64,000 nucleotides of DNA from Palaeococcus ferrophilus DSM 13482 (GCF_000966265.1 NZ_LANF01000011.1:62001-126000), one strand, 5' to 3'; positions 41,499-50,958 are shown, numbered from the stretch's first letter. Numbers and translations: made by a program. Notes: generated by a model from the sequence alone, not told the origin.

Positions 41499-42425
41499 CT
41501 AACCTCCCTCCGAGTACCTGAACGTCCCGTTGCAGTATTCCCCTACCCCTTCAAGGAGCCCAAAGGTTGCACAGCCCTCCGCGGTAACCTCTCCCCAGCC
41601 GTGGATGACGTGGCACATGCACTCCTCGGGCCTTAGGAACGTTCTGTTGAAAACTACATCCGCGCCCCTGAAGACGAAGACCCTTCCACCAGCGGGAGTT
41701 CCATCCCCCTCAAGGATCTCAAAGCCGAAGAGAGAATAGCTCCCGTTTGAGGCGAAAAACACGTGCGCCGGCGGTTCAGCGAAATCGCCGAGTTCTACCT
41801 CCCTAACAAGCCCCTCCCTTCCGTAGATGTGGAGGAAATCGGTGCCAAAACGGTACCGCGGTTTCCCAAAAAAGCGGGCCACGAAGAGGTAACCTCCACC
41901 CTCATCCATCAGAACATCGAAGGAACCCTCGCCACGTTCGAAAGGAAGGATTTTCCCTTCCCTTCTCATCTCCCAGAGGTACGATAGGGGCTGGAGGCTC
42001 TCCCACAGCAGTCTTCCGGAGTAGTCGCAGGCCACGATACGCTGCACCTCACCCCGGTGAAGGGCGCTCTCGACGGAGACATTCTTGAGAGCCTGGCCTA
42101 TTATCGGGTCATCTCCGTACTTCAGCACGTACTTCGGAACCTTCATACCCTGCCCAACCTCGGAAACGACAAACCCCCACGGGAAGAAGTATGCTTGGGA
42201 TGCATCCACGAAATAGGAAACGTTGTCGTTCCTCACCACAAAGCCCTCCTCGTGGGGCGGTTTTATGATGGTCACGTTGCCGAAGACCGCAACAGCGCTC
42301 CCGTTCACCTCTCCAGCGGACTCGATGAAGGGGCAGTCCCGAGTGTTTCTGGCATCATGAACGCTGTAAAAAACGAGTGCGAAAAAAATCACGAAGAGTA
42401 TGGCAAAGGGTACTCCCTTTCTCAT
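41499..42425 (-). CDS. Membrane-anchored extracellular protein of unknown function
   Basis: The 308-residue protein has an N-terminal hydrophobic segment (residues 5-22, IFFALVFY) acting as signal anchor. The remaining beta-rich domain has several N-glycosylation sequons (NGS, NVT, NVS, NRT, NGT) and six cysteines, so it is probably outside the cell. ATG at 42425 follows GAGGGGTTCGG. No family recognised. It stands alone, converging on scpB. Confidence 0.6.
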   Translation of the reverse strand: MRKGVPFAILFVIFFALVFYSVHDARNTRDCPFIESAGEVNGSAVAVFGNVTIIKPPHEEGFVVRNDNVSYFVDASQAYFFPWGFVVSEVGQGMKVPKYVLKYGDDPIIGQALKNVSVESALHRGEVQRIVACDYSGRLLWESLQPLSYLWEMRREGKILPFERGEGSFDVLMDEGGGYLFVARFFGKPRYRFGTDFLHIYGREGLVREVELGDFAEPPAHVFFASNGSYSLFGFEILEGDGTPAGGRVFVFRGADVVFNRTFLRPEECMCHVIHGWGEVTAEGCATFGLLEGVGEYCNGTFRYSEGG

Positions 42426-42582
42426 CCGAACCCCTCTAAAACATATCCGCCAACACATGCTATTTATGTTCATCGCTCCCGATTCTCCCCGGGAGACTCA
42501 TCATCATTCGCCATCCGTTCTCCGAGTCCACGCCAAAACCTTAAAATACCTCCCGGGGCTATTACTATTAAGGTGAGTGGTT

Positions 42583-43644
42583 ATGGGTGTGCTTACAAAA
42601 GATGAGATCCTCGAAAGAATCCGGCGGAGCAAAAAGCTCAGCCCACGGGAAATAAATGCTAAAATCCGCGAACTCATGGAGGAACACGGCATTTCTGACC
42701 ACGCGGCCGCTTTGATGCTTGCCGAGGAGCTCGGGATTTCTATGGGTGAGGGCGGAGCGCTCATGAGCATAGGGGAGCTTGCCCCCGGTATGAGGGATGT
42801 CAACATCGTTGGACGCGTTACGAGAAAGTTCTCTCCGAGGGTTTACACGAAGAGGGACGGAAGCCAGGGGAAGGTCGCGAGCCTCATAATCCACGACGGC
42901 ACGGGAAAGGCGAGGGTGGTTCTCTGGGATGCACAGGTTGACAAGTACATAAACGAGGTCAGCGTGGGGGACGCGGTCAAGATAATCGACCCCCAGGTGA
43001 GAGAAGGCCCCAACGGCATTGAACTGCACGTAAACTTCAGGAGCAGGCTCATAGTGAACCCCGACGACCCGAGGGTGGCGGAGCTTCCGGAGCTCTCGAG
43101 CGTTAGGAGCTACTCCTACACGAGGAAGCCGATAGGGGAGCTCATGGACGGCGACAGGTTCGTCGAGGTCAGGGGGACTATTGCAAAGCTCTACCGCGTG
43201 GCGGTGTACGACGCGTGCCCCCAGTGCAGGAGGAAGGTGGACTACGACTCATCCACCGATACGTGGATATGCCCCGAGCACGGTGTGGTGGAGCCGAAGA
43301 CCATGGTAATCCTCGACTTCGGCATAGATGATGGAACCGGCTACATCCGCTCAACGCTCTTTGGAGACCAGGCTGTGGAGCTCATAGGCATTGACGCCGA
43401 GACCATCAAGGAGAGGGTTCGCGAGGCAATAAACTCCGGACTAACAGCGAGGGAAGCCGGCAAGAAGGTGGCCGAGGAGGAGGTCTACCCCGTAATAGGC
43501 AAGGAGATAATCCTGAGGGGCAACGTCATAGAGGACCGCTTCCTAGGGCTGCTCCTCAAAGCTTCATCATGGGACGAGGTTGACTACGTGAGGGAGATTG
43601 AGAGGGCGAGGAAGGCCCTCCGCGAATCAATGGAGGGATTGTGA
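42583..43644 (+). CDS. rpa41: Replication protein A, 41-kDa subunit
   Basis: The 353-residue protein has an N-terminal helical region and two OB-fold single-strand DNA-binding domains (GKVASLIIHDGTGKARVVLWD near 105). A zinc motif CPQC...CPEH lies near residue 210, then a further OB domain. It begins the rpa41-rpa14-rpa32 operon known from Pyrococcus, whose products form the heterotrimeric single-strand binding complex. ATG follows GGTGAGTGGTT. The stop overlaps the next ATG. Confidence 0.95.
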   Translation: MGVLTKDEILERIRRSKKLSPREINAKIRELMEEHGISDHAAALMLAEELGISMGEGGALMSIGELAPGMRDVNIVGRVTRKFSPRVYTKRDGSQGKVASLIIHDGTGKARVVLWDAQVDKYINEVSVGDAVKIIDPQVREGPNGIELHVNFRSRLIVNPDDPRVAELPELSSVRSYSYTRKPIGELMDGDRFVEVRGTIAKLYRVAVYDACPQCRRKVDYDSSTDTWICPEHGVVEPKTMVILDFGIDDGTGYIRSTLFGDQAVELIGIDAETIKERVREAINSGLTAREAGKKVAEEEVYPVIGKEIILRGNVIEDRFLGLLLKASSWDEVDYVREIERARKALRESMEGL

Positions 43645-44009
43645 TGGAGACCGTAACCGTGAGAAGGAGAAGACCCGCGGTCGAGAGGAAAATCGGGGAG
43701 ATCACGGAGGAGGACACGAGGGTGGCCCTCATCGGTAAGGTCGTGAAGGTTGACAAGCTGGACTACATCTTCACGATAGACGATGGAACCGGGGTGGCCA
43801 TAATTGAGAGCGAGGAGAACGTTCTTCCAAGGCCAGGCCAGATAGTGAGGGTGATAGGGAGGATCATCAGGAACGAGGAGACACACATCTACGCGGAGGC
43901 GGTTCAGGACTTCAGCGACGCCCACCTCGAGTACCTCGAGGAGGTTCAGGAGCTTGAACGCGAGCTCCTCCCCAGGCTTGAAAACGCTCTCGTGTGGTGG
44001 TCAGAATGA
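43644..44009 (+). CDS. rpa14: Replication protein A, 14-kDa subunit
   Basis: The 121-residue single OB-fold protein has VALIGKVVKVDKLDYIFTID and DGTGVAIIE, matching RPA14. Middle gene of the rpa operon. ATG at 43644 overlaps the rpa41 stop; the GTG one codon earlier is possible. Confidence 0.92.
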   Translation: METVTVRRRRPAVERKIGEITEEDTRVALIGKVVKVDKLDYIFTIDDGTGVAIIESEENVLPRPGQIVRVIGRIIRNEETHIYAEAVQDFSDAHLEYLEEVQELERELLPRLENALVWWSE

Positions 44010-44815
44010 AGAAGCGCTTACCCGCTACCCGGCTCTACATTAAGGACGTGCTCGAGGGATACTACATCAAAGGGGAGGGCGACTTCGAGCCCAACTACCT
44101 CATAACCAGGGACGCAAGGAAGGTCTACCGCGCCAAGATAGTGGGCACCGTGGTGAGGGAGCCCACCATAGCGGAGGACGAGACCTACGGCAAGTTCCAG
44201 GTTGACGACGGAACGGGGGTCATATGGGTTCTCGGGTTCAGGGATGACGCGCGCTTCGTCAAACTCGTCAAGAAGGGAGACCTAGTCCAGATAATAGGAA
44301 AGATAGCCGAGTGGCGCGACGACAAGCAGATACTCGTTGAGGGCGTGTTCCCTGTTCCGCCCGATGCCTGGACGCTCCACCGCTTTGAAATCCTCCGCGA
44401 GAGAATCGAGCACATCAAGAAGGCAAGGGTTGCGCTCGAAATCTACAACACCTACGGAATAACGGCCAAGGCCAAGGTCATAGCCAAGAACCGCGGGGTG
44501 AGCGAGGAACTCCTCCAGACGATAGACGAGCTCTACGCGATAATGATGGAGCGCCAGGGAGAAGCCATGCTGGAGGAAGAGGTCGGAGAGGAAATCGGCG
44601 AAGAGCTCGGTGAAGAGAAAGAGACCCTCGAGGAGGCCAAGAAAGCCGTCCTGAACCTGCTGCGCCAGAAGGGAGACACACCCGTGTCCCTTAAGTACAT
44701 AATCAAGAAGCTCCAGAAGGAGTTCGAGCCGGACGTTATAGAAGAGGCTGTCCACGAGCTCCTCGCCGAGGGTGAAATCTTTGAGCCGGAGGTAGGATAC
44801 TACCAGATTCTCTGA
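44006..44815 (+). CDS. rpa32: Replication protein A, 32-kDa subunit
   Basis: The 269-residue protein has an OB fold (YRAKIVGTVVREP, DDGTGVIWVLGF), a glutamate-rich linker near residue 185-215 and a C-terminal winged helix (VSLKYIIKKLQKEFEPDVIE). This is the RPA32 plan. ATG at 44006 follows GGTGGTCAGA. T-rich sequence after the stop probably ends the operon. Confidence 0.94.
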   Translation: MKKRLPATRLYIKDVLEGYYIKGEGDFEPNYLITRDARKVYRAKIVGTVVREPTIAEDETYGKFQVDDGTGVIWVLGFRDDARFVKLVKKGDLVQIIGKIAEWRDDKQILVEGVFPVPPDAWTLHRFEILRERIEHIKKARVALEIYNTYGITAKAKVIAKNRGVSEELLQTIDELYAIMMERQGEAMLEEEVGEEIGEELGEEKETLEEAKKAVLNLLRQKGDTPVSLKYIIKKLQKEFEPDVIEEAVHELLAEGEIFEPEVGYYQIL

Positions 44816-44906
44816 AATCGTCTCTCTTTTCCCCTTTTCTGCCACGGTATTTAACGGAGAGAAAAAGATAAAAGTGGCCTGCCCCCACTAAACTCCGGTG
44901 TGCCCC

Positions 44907-45737
44907 GTGGAAGTCAAGGCGTTCATTGAGATAACAAGGCCCCACAACGCGCTCATGGCGGGTCTCGTGGGAGTTCTCGGTGCGATAATATCCCTAGGTC
45001 ACGTGCCCGAGGCCGGAAAGCTCGCCCTAGTTTTTCTCGTCGTGACCCTTGGAACGGCCGGTGGAAACACCATAAACGACTACTTCGACTACGAGATTGA
45101 CAGGATAAACCGCCCCGACAGACCCATCCCAAGGGGGGCAATGGGCAGGGAAACCGCGAGACTCTACGCCGTGGCGCTTTTCCTGCTTGGGATAGGCCTC
45201 GCCTACTTCCTGAACCTATGGGCCTTCATCATAACCCTCGTGGCCTACGCCCTCATGTACGTGTACGCGTGGAAGCTCAAGCCCCTCCCCCTCGTTGGAA
45301 ACCTTACCGTGTCATTTCTCACGGGGATAACCCCCGTCTTTGGGGCCATCGCCTTCGGAAGGATAGGGCTGGCGGGCTACCTCTCCCTCAGCGCCTTCCT
45401 CGTCAACCTCTCCCGCGAGATACTGAAGGACATAGAGGACGTCGAAGGGGACAGGGCAATGGGTGCGAGAACCCTCCCCATCGTGTGGGGGATAGGGAGG
45501 AGCTCAAAGCTGGCCGCTTTGTTCGCGGTTCTAACGATTCTCTCGTCCCTGCTGCCCCTGACGACGGGGGTTGGAAGGGGTTACTGGCCCATAGTCTTCG
45601 TGGACTTGCTGCTCCTGAAGGTTGCCCTCGATGCCTGGAGTAAGCCCTCCATCGAGACGGCCTCGAAGGGGCAGAAACGCCTCAAGGTGGCGATTTTCCT
45701 CGCGATACTTGTGTTCCTTGCCGGTTCATTAACGTAA
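44907..45737 (+). CDS. Digeranylgeranylglyceryl phosphate synthase (UbiA family)
   Basis: The 276-residue membrane prenyltransferase has about eight helices and both Asp-rich motifs, NDYFDYEIDRINRPDRP near 65 and DIEDVEGDRAMG near 180. In Archaea this UbiA group attaches the second geranylgeranyl chain to geranylgeranylglyceryl phosphate in membrane lipid synthesis. GTG at 44907 has GGTGTG upstream, better than GTG at 44898. A small unknown gene follows 12 bases later, probably in the same operon. Confidence 0.88.
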   Translation: MEVKAFIEITRPHNALMAGLVGVLGAIISLGHVPEAGKLALVFLVVTLGTAGGNTINDYFDYEIDRINRPDRPIPRGAMGRETARLYAVALFLLGIGLAYFLNLWAFIITLVAYALMYVYAWKLKPLPLVGNLTVSFLTGITPVFGAIAFGRIGLAGYLSLSAFLVNLSREILKDIEDVEGDRAMGARTLPIVWGIGRSSKLAALFAVLTILSSLLPLTTGVGRGYWPIVFVDLLLLKVALDAWSKPSIETASKGQKRLKVAIFLAILVFLAGSLT

Positions 45738-45749
45738 GGAGGGATGAAT

Positions 45750-46130
45750 ATGGAGTTTAAGGAGGAGGTAAACAAGGCGATTCAAAGTGATGCCCTGTTC
45801 ACGTTCGTAACGTTTAAGACCCCCTACGGGCCCGCCGAGACTCTGGAGCGCTTCACGGGAATGTTAGAGGAGCTTGGATGGAAGGTAGGGTTTAAGGCAA
45901 ACTGGTGGACGGCGGAAATCCCCTACGGCGTTATAAGGGCAGACGTTAGAAAGGAAGGAGAGGAGAAGGTCGTTATCGGGCGCTGGATACTCGGAAGGGA
46001 GTGCAGACTCATAAGGGTCGAGAACATGAACCTTGAAGAGGGCAAGGAGGAGTTCTACCGCGCCCTGGACAGCATAACCTCCACCCTCATCCACGACCCC
46101 GCCCTCAGAACCATGAGGGAGCAGTACTGA
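45750..46130 (+). CDS. Conserved hypothetical protein (126 aa)
   Basis: The small alpha/beta protein has no signal or membrane segment and no motif I can name. It has KTPYGPAETLERF near the start and IRADVRKEGEEKVVIGRWI in the middle. ATG at 45750 follows GGAGGGATGAAT; the in-frame ATG at 45744 is too close to GGAGG. It lies between the lipid-synthesis gene and pyrE with short gaps, so all three are probably co-transcribed. Confidence 0.55.
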   Translation: MEFKEEVNKAIQSDALFTFVTFKTPYGPAETLERFTGMLEELGWKVGFKANWWTAEIPYGVIRADVRKEGEEKVVIGRWILGRECRLIRVENMNLEEGKEEFYRALDSITSTLIHDPALRTMREQY

Positions 46131-46139
46131 GGTGGTAGA

Positions 46140-46682
46140 ATGAAGGAGAAACTCATGGAGATGATATTCGAGGAGGAGTGCATAAGGTTCGGGCACTTCG
46201 TCCTGACCTCCGGAAAGGAGAGCGACTACTACATAGACGTGAAGAAGCTCATAACGAACCCAAGGGCCCTGAAGCTAATAGCGAAGCTCGTAGGCGAGCT
46301 GTGGGGCGGCGATGCCTTCGACAGGGTTGCCGGCCCCGAGCTCGGAGCGGTTCCGATAGCGACGGCGGTGGCCCTCGAGATAGAGAAGCCCCTCCTTGTC
46401 GTCAGGAAAAAGAAGAAGGAGCACGGGACGGGAAAGCAGATAGAGGGCGAAGTGAAACCCGGGGACAGGGTTCTCCTCGTTGAGGATGTCACCACAACGG
46501 GCGGAAGCGTTCTCCGGGCGGCGAAGGTCCTTGAAGAGAGCGGTGCGAAGGTGGTCGGCATAACCGTCGTCGTGGACAGGGAAGAAGGTGCGAGGGAAAG
46601 AATTGAAGGGGAAGGATACATGTTCATGCCGCTCGTGACGGTGGGGGAGCTCTTCGAGTTCAAAGGGAAGTTCAGAGCATGA
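46140..46682 (+). CDS. pyrE: Orotate phosphoribosyltransferase
   Basis: The 180-residue phosphoribosyltransferase has the PRPP loop [18 protein letters not shown] and the OPRTase-type [19 protein letters not shown] near the N terminus. [15 protein letters not shown] follows. It converts orotate and PRPP to OMP in pyrimidine synthesis. ATG follows GAGGTGGTAGA. It overlaps the end of the HTH gene on the other strand by 11 bases. Confidence 0.92.
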   Translation: MKEKLMEMIFEEECIRFGHFVLTSGKESDYYIDVKKLITNPRALKLIAKLVGELWGGDAFDRVAGPELGAVPIATAVALEIEKPLLVVRKKKKEHGTGKQIEGEVKPGDRVLLVEDVTTTGGSVLRAAKVLEESGAKVVGITVVVDREEGARERIEGEGYMFMPLVTVGELFEFKGKFRA

Positions 46683-46884
46683 AATCCTCTATGGTTTTAG
46701 CCCTCACCATCACCTGCGCCTTTTCTTTACCGTAGTAAACCTCCACAAGTCCCTCTGACTCAAGGCTCTTGAGGGTTTTAAAAAGGTGGGGCATGGGTGT
46801 GTCGAGCTCTTCGCTCAGTTTCTGAAGTGCAACTGCCCTTTTCTTAACGGCCAGAAGGTTATAAACTACCTCTTTCTGGGGCAT
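46672..46884 (-). CDS. Small winged-helix DNA-binding protein
   Basis: The 70-residue protein is essentially one winged helix: [40 protein letters not shown] (recognition helix and turn) and a wing [11 protein letters not shown]. ArsR/MarR/TrmB-like short regulators look like this. ATG at 46884 is used because a minus-strand TATA-like GCTTATTAATG near 46918-46928 would start transcription close to it. GTG at 46911 is possible. Its target is unknown; it is divergent from the RNA methyltransferase gene. Confidence 0.6.
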   Translation of the reverse strand: MPQKEVVYNLLAVKKRAVALQKLSEELDTPMPHLFKTLKSLESEGLVEVYYGKEKAQVMVRAKTIEDFML

Positions 46885-46975
46885 GGAGAAAACACCACAA
46901 TACACTCTCACTCAACATTAATAAGCATTATTGATGCCTTTTCGTCACTGTGGCGAAAAATCGCACCCCCCATAG

Positions 46976-46986
46976 ACTTTATAAAT
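46976..46986 (+). promoter_or_regulatory. TATA box of the RNA methyltransferase gene (leaderless)
   Basis: CTTTATAAATC is centred about 26 bases before the ATG at 47007. Transcription should begin at or next to the start codon, and there is no ribosome site, so the mRNA is probably leaderless. Confidence 0.6.
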
Positions 46987-47006
46987 CCCCCTTCCAAGCT
47001 TAGTCT

Positions 47007-48260
47007 ATGAGGGTCAGAATCGAGAGACTGGGGGAAAAGGGCTTTGGAGTGGCAAAGGTCGGGAAGAAGAGAATCCACGTCCCCTTCACGGCCCCCGGAG
47101 ACGTTGTGGACGTCAGGAAATGGCACAGAGAGAAGAGGATTCTTGTTGCGCACGACTACGAGGTCGTGAAGGCAGCGGAAGGGAGGGCGGAGCCGAGGTG
47201 CCCCTATTTTGGAAGGTGCGGTGGCTGCGTTCTTCAGCACATTCCCTATGAAACCCAGATTGAGTTCAAGAAAGCGTCCCTTGAGAGGAGCCTCGGCTTC
47301 GAGGTGGAGGTTCTCCCATCACCACTAACCTACGGCCACAGGAACAGGATTGATATAGCCATAGCGACCACGGGAATCGGCTTCAGGAGGAGGGGCACGT
47401 GGTGGGACGTGATTGACATAGACGAGTGCCCGGTCTTCGGCGGGAGGAGCAGGGAGGCGATAGCGGCCATGAAGGAGGCCATCGAGGGGCTCAGCCTGGA
47501 ACGGTACGACATCAGGAACAACGAGGGATTTTTGAGGTACCTCGTGCTCAGGGAGGGCAAGTTCACGGGGGAGTTCATGGTGAACGTCGTCACCGCCGAG
47601 GGTCGCCTTCCGGAGGGCTTTGAGGAATATTTCTCATTTGCGGACTCCCTCTACTGGAGCGTTAACAGGACACCGAGTGACGTCTCCTTCGGGGATGCGG
47701 AGCGGTTCTGGGGCAAACCCTACATAACGGAGCGTCTTGGGGACGTTACATACCTTATCCACCCTAATTCATTCTTCCAGACGAACAGTTATCAGGCGGA
47801 AAACCTCGTCAAGATGGTCTCAAAACTGGTTGAGGGCGGGAGTGTTCTTGACCTCTACTCCGGTGTGGGAACCTTCGGCGTTTACCTCGCGAAGAGGGGC
47901 TTCAGGGTGGAGGGGATAGAAGTTAACCCCTTTGCCGTCGAGATGGCTAGGGAAAACGTCGAGCTCAACGGTGTGGAGGCTACCTTCAGGGTTGGGGAAG
48001 ACCGCGACGTGGAAACGCTTAGGGACTACGATACGGTAGTGGTTGACCCCCCGAGGGCGGGCCTGCACCCCAAGCTCATAAGGCGCCTCCTCAGAGACAC
48101 TCCCGAGACCCTCGTCTACGTTTCCTGCAACCCGAAGACGCTCGCCGAGGATTTGCGGGCACTTGGGGAGGCGTACGAGGTGGAGGAGGCCATGGGACTC
48201 GATATGTTCCCCCACACCCCGCACGTCGAGGCCGTTGTTAAACTCAAGCACAAAGTTTAA
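47007..48260 (+). CDS. TrmA/RlmD-family RNA (uracil-5-)-methyltransferase with iron-sulfur cluster
   Basis: The 417-residue protein has an N-terminal TRAM domain and the [4Fe-4S] cysteines CPYFGRCGGCVLQH near residue 70. A SAM domain follows with VLDLYSGVGTFGVYLA, then VVDPPRAGLHPK and the catalytic YVSCNPKTLAEDL near 375. Two such paralogues exist in Pyrococcus, one for tRNA U54 and one for rRNA. Which one this is cannot be told from sequence alone. It uses SAM to make 5-methyluridine. Confidence 0.9.
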   Translation: MRVRIERLGEKGFGVAKVGKKRIHVPFTAPGDVVDVRKWHREKRILVAHDYEVVKAAEGRAEPRCPYFGRCGGCVLQHIPYETQIEFKKASLERSLGFEVEVLPSPLTYGHRNRIDIAIATTGIGFRRRGTWWDVIDIDECPVFGGRSREAIAAMKEAIEGLSLERYDIRNNEGFLRYLVLREGKFTGEFMVNVVTAEGRLPEGFEEYFSFADSLYWSVNRTPSDVSFGDAERFWGKPYITERLGDVTYLIHPNSFFQTNSYQAENLVKMVSKLVEGGSVLDLYSGVGTFGVYLAKRGFRVEGIEVNPFAVEMARENVELNGVEATFRVGEDRDVETLRDYDTVVVDPPRAGLHPKLIRRLLRDTPETLVYVSCNPKTLAEDLRALGEAYEVEEAMGLDMFPHTPHVEAVVKLKHKV

Positions 48261-48329
48261 AATCCGAAACCCAGAGGTTGGGAAAAGTAAATAAAGAATG
48301 AAAGGAAAAAGAGTTTGGGGGTGTTGTAT

Positions 48330-48758
48330 TTGAAGATTGATGAGAGGGACAGGGTAATCCTGGACATGCTGACGAAGGACGCGAGGACGCCCTTCACCGA
48401 GATAGCCAAGGTTCTTGGTATAAGCGAGACCGCGGTCAGGAAGCGCGTAAAGTCCCTGGAGGAGAGGGGGGTCCTGAAGAAGTACACGATAGAGGCGGAC
48501 CCGGGTAAGCTCGGCTACAACCTCGTGAGCATAACGGGCGTTGATACCGTGCCGGAGAAGATATTCGACGTGGCTACCAAGCTCAAGGAGTTCGAGTTCG
48601 TGAGGAGCCTCTACCTCACGAGCGGTGACCACATGATAATGGCCGAGGTCTGGGCCAGGGACGGCGAGGATTTGGCAGACATAATCTCCAACAAGATAGG
48701 CCGCCTCGAGGGAGTAACCAAGGTGTGTCCTGCAATAATCCTTGAGAAGCTCAAGTGA
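48330..48758 (+). CDS. lrpA: LrpA, Lrp/AsnC-family transcription regulator
   Basis: The 142-residue protein has an N-terminal HTH ([20 protein letters not shown]) and a C-terminal RAM/effector domain ([19 protein letters not shown]). It matches P. furiosus LrpA as I recall it nearly end to end, including the final [15 protein letters not shown]. furiosus LrpA represses its own gene. A TTG start at 48330 with GGGGGTG six bases upstream agrees with the start of that protein. A T-rich tract follows the stop. Confidence 0.9.
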   Translation: MKIDERDRVILDMLTKDARTPFTEIAKVLGISETAVRKRVKSLEERGVLKKYTIEADPGKLGYNLVSITGVDTVPEKIFDVATKLKEFEFVRSLYLTSGDHMIMAEVWARDGEDLADIISNKIGRLEGVTKVCPAIILEKLK

Positions 48759-48772
48759 ACCTTTTTTCTTTA
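48757..48772 (+). terminator. T-rich terminator of lrpA
   Basis: AACCTTTTTTCTTTATT directly after the stop. The remaining sequence to the tRNA-Tyr gene (48773-48946) has a small CCCC/GGGG hairpin near 48816 but no gene. Confidence 0.5.
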
Positions 48773-48946
48773 TTCAATCCAGCGGAGAAGCCATTCTGAA
48801 GAAACCCAAAGAATCCCCCTCCCGGGGGTAGATTTTAAGTGTACACCCTTTTCTCACGGGATTTGCGTTGCCCAAAAAAAGCCATCGGGGCACTCTCAAT
48901 CACAAAAACAACCTTGGAGGAAAAATTTTTAGTAGAAACGTTTTGG

Positions 48947-49024
48947 TGGTCCCGCGGGCCGGATTTGAACCGGCGACCTGCGGATCTACAGTCCGCCGCC
49001 ACTCCCAGGCTAGGCTACCGCGGG
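48947..49024 (-). tRNA. tRNA-Tyr (anticodon GTA)
   Basis: The minus-strand gene begins CCCGCGGTAGCCTAGCC and ends CCGCGGGA plus encoded CCA. The anticodon loop CTGTAGA lies in the stem GCGGA/TCCGC, and the T loop is TTCAAAT. The C1-G72 start is typical of archaeal tRNA-Tyr. Its TATA box (minus strand AATTTATAAACCC) lies at 49059-49071. Confidence 0.93.
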
Positions 49025-49058
49025 ACCCGAGCCCGCCCGATTATTAGTGATTTGCGGA

Positions 49059-49071
49059 GGGTTTATAAATT
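49059..49071 (-). promoter_or_regulatory. TATA box of tRNA-Tyr
   Basis: Minus-strand AATTTATAAACCC lies about 40 bases upstream of the mature 5' end, so a short 5' leader would be removed by RNase P. Confidence 0.55.
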
Positions 49072-49140
49072 TTTCTCTTCTCCGTCGCGCCCCCGAAAAC
49101 ATATTAAACATGTTAATCAAACTTCTACGGGGGGATACCC

Positions 49141-49701
49141 GTGGACCCCAGTATGGACAAAAATAATAAGGCCGAGAGCGCCAAGGGGAAGAAGATTCGT
49201 ATAATTCTCGGGAAGAGGCACCACGTACAGCTCGAAAAGAGGAAGGAGCTGAGCCACAACATAAGGTACATAGGGAAGGTTCCCATCAGGATTGTGATGG
49301 ACGTTGACTTCATACGCCTCCATCCCGAGGACAGCCTCGTGAAGCTCGTGGGACTCCTCAGGGGGGAGGAGACGGCCGCCCTCGTCGTTGATGATGAGAA
49401 CCACCTCCTGGGCTTCATAACGATAAAGGACTTCCTCAAGTTCTTCGCGCCACCGGAGAAGAGCACGGTTATAGGAATCGGCCTCCTCAAGCGCTACTCC
49501 CTAACGAGGGCGTCGAGGGTGGGGGACATCATGGTAACCAAGCCCATAACCGTGGACATCAACGACAACCTCGAGCACGCCATAAGGATAATGCTCGAGA
49601 CAGGGAAGCACCACCTCCCCGTGGTGGACAGGGAACGGCGCGTACACGGGATACTTGAAATAAAGGATATAGTGCGTCTGATAAGAATAGTGAGCACGTA
49701 G
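49141..49701 (+). CDS. CBS-domain pair protein
   Basis: The 186-residue protein has a basic N-terminal 45 residues and two CBS domains (AALVVDDENHLLGFITIKD and HHLPVVDRERRVHGILEIKD). Such pairs bind adenine nucleotides and regulate partners. It lies 9 bases before the antiporter gene, so it may sense nucleotides for that carrier. GTG at 49141 follows GGGGGGATACCC; ATG at 49153 is an alternative. Confidence 0.85.
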   Translation: MDPSMDKNNKAESAKGKKIRIILGKRHHVQLEKRKELSHNIRYIGKVPIRIVMDVDFIRLHPEDSLVKLVGLLRGEETAALVVDDENHLLGFITIKDFLKFFAPPEKSTVIGIGLLKRYSLTRASRVGDIMVTKPITVDINDNLEHAIRIMLETGKHHLPVVDRERRVHGILEIKDIVRLIRIVST

Positions 49702-49710
49702 GCGGTTTGG

Positions 49711-50838
49711 ATGGATGACCTCATCACCATCGGCCTGATGCTCTTTACGGCAAAGCTGGGAGGCTGGCTTTTCGAGAAGCTAAACCAACCAACCGTTCTG
49801 GGCCAGATACTTGGCGGGATTTTTATAGGCCTCTTCCTCAATACCGACGAGGTCATAAGGGCGTTCTCAACCTTCGGCGTGATTCTCCTCCTCTTCCTGG
49901 CCGGGCTGGAAAGCGATATAAACGAATTCAAAGCCGTTGGAAGGCCCAGCATTCTGATAGCAGGAGTGGGTGTCCTAGTCTCGTTCGTGCTGGGCTTTAT
50001 CGTATCCCTGCCGTTCTACTCCTTCGAGAACGCCCTGCTCCTCGGAGCCATCATGACCCCCACGAGCGTCAGCATAACCGTGAGGGTTCTCATGGAGATG
50101 AGGCGTCTTAGAACGAAGGCGGGAACCTCCATACTGGCGGCGGCTGTCATAGACGACATCCTCGGAATACTCGCCCTCACGATAGTGATATCCCTCCTCG
50201 TGGAGGGCAACCTCAATCCCATCAAGATACTGGAGATAATAGTGGAGGTCTCGGGCTTCCTCATACTTCTCCTCAAGTTCGGGGTACCCCTCACGGAGCG
50301 CTTCTTCCACGCGGTATCGAGGGTCAAGCTTCCCGAGAGCAGGACGGCCTTCTCCCTTGTGTTAACAGTCTTCATAGCGGCCCTCGCGGAGGAGATGCAG
50401 ATAGCGAGCATCCTCGGGGCATACATGACGGGCCTGCTCATCGGACAGACCCAGTACGGGAGGGAGATAACGGAGAAGGTCAGTACTCTCGGATACTCCC
50501 TCTTCATACCCATATTCTTCGTGGAGGTCGGCATGAGCATAGACGTTTCCTACGTGATGAAGGCGGGGCTTTTCGCGATCATCTACACGCTCGCGGCGAT
50601 AGTGGCTAAGATTGGGGGCTGTGGGCTTGGGGCTTACCTGGGGGGCTTTGACGCAAAGGAATCCCTCAGAATAGGCGTGGGAATGATACCCCGCATGGGT
50701 GTCGAGCTGGCGATGCTGGCCATAGCCATGCAGGCCGGCGTGGCCGGACAGGACGAGCTCACGATAGCTGTGTTCATGGTGTTCGTGACCACGATACTAA
50801 CGCCGCCGCTGTTGAAGTACGTGTATTCAAAAAGTTAA
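49711..50838 (+). CDS. CPA2-family cation/proton antiporter
   Basis: The 375-residue membrane protein has about 12 helices of the sodium/hydrogen exchanger family. It has GQILGGIFIG, FLAGLESDI and the two-Asp transport motif AAAVIDDILGI near 147. It has no TrkA nucleotide domain, but the CBS gene just upstream could provide regulation. It should exchange protons for sodium or potassium and complement the ion-pumping MBH complexes. Confidence 0.87.
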   Translation: MDDLITIGLMLFTAKLGGWLFEKLNQPTVLGQILGGIFIGLFLNTDEVIRAFSTFGVILLLFLAGLESDINEFKAVGRPSILIAGVGVLVSFVLGFIVSLPFYSFENALLLGAIMTPTSVSITVRVLMEMRRLRTKAGTSILAAAVIDDILGILALTIVISLLVEGNLNPIKILEIIVEVSGFLILLLKFGVPLTERFFHAVSRVKLPESRTAFSLVLTVFIAALAEEMQIASILGAYMTGLLIGQTQYGREITEKVSTLGYSLFIPIFFVEVGMSIDVSYVMKAGLFAIIYTLAAIVAKIGGCGLGAYLGGFDAKESLRIGVGMIPRMGVELAMLAIAMQAGVAGQDELTIAVFMVFVTTILTPPLLKYVYSKS

Positions 50839-50958
50839 GGAAAATTTCGACATATATTCAAAATCATAGGCAATTATCGGGAAAATTTTGGCATTAACAC
50901 GAACTATTTTGCATAAACGACATAAAGGTTTAGGGCGGCCAATAATACGGTGATGCTC

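Noticed and set aside
41499-42425. Unknown secreted protein as a CGP-CTERM protein
   Set aside because: Its C terminus ends in FRYSEGG with no hydrophobic tail. It is held, if at all, by the N-terminal helix.
48816-48834. CCCC/GGGG hairpin before tRNA-Tyr as a riboswitch or RNA gene
   Set aside because: It is a short GC stem without further structure or promoter, and chance is likely.
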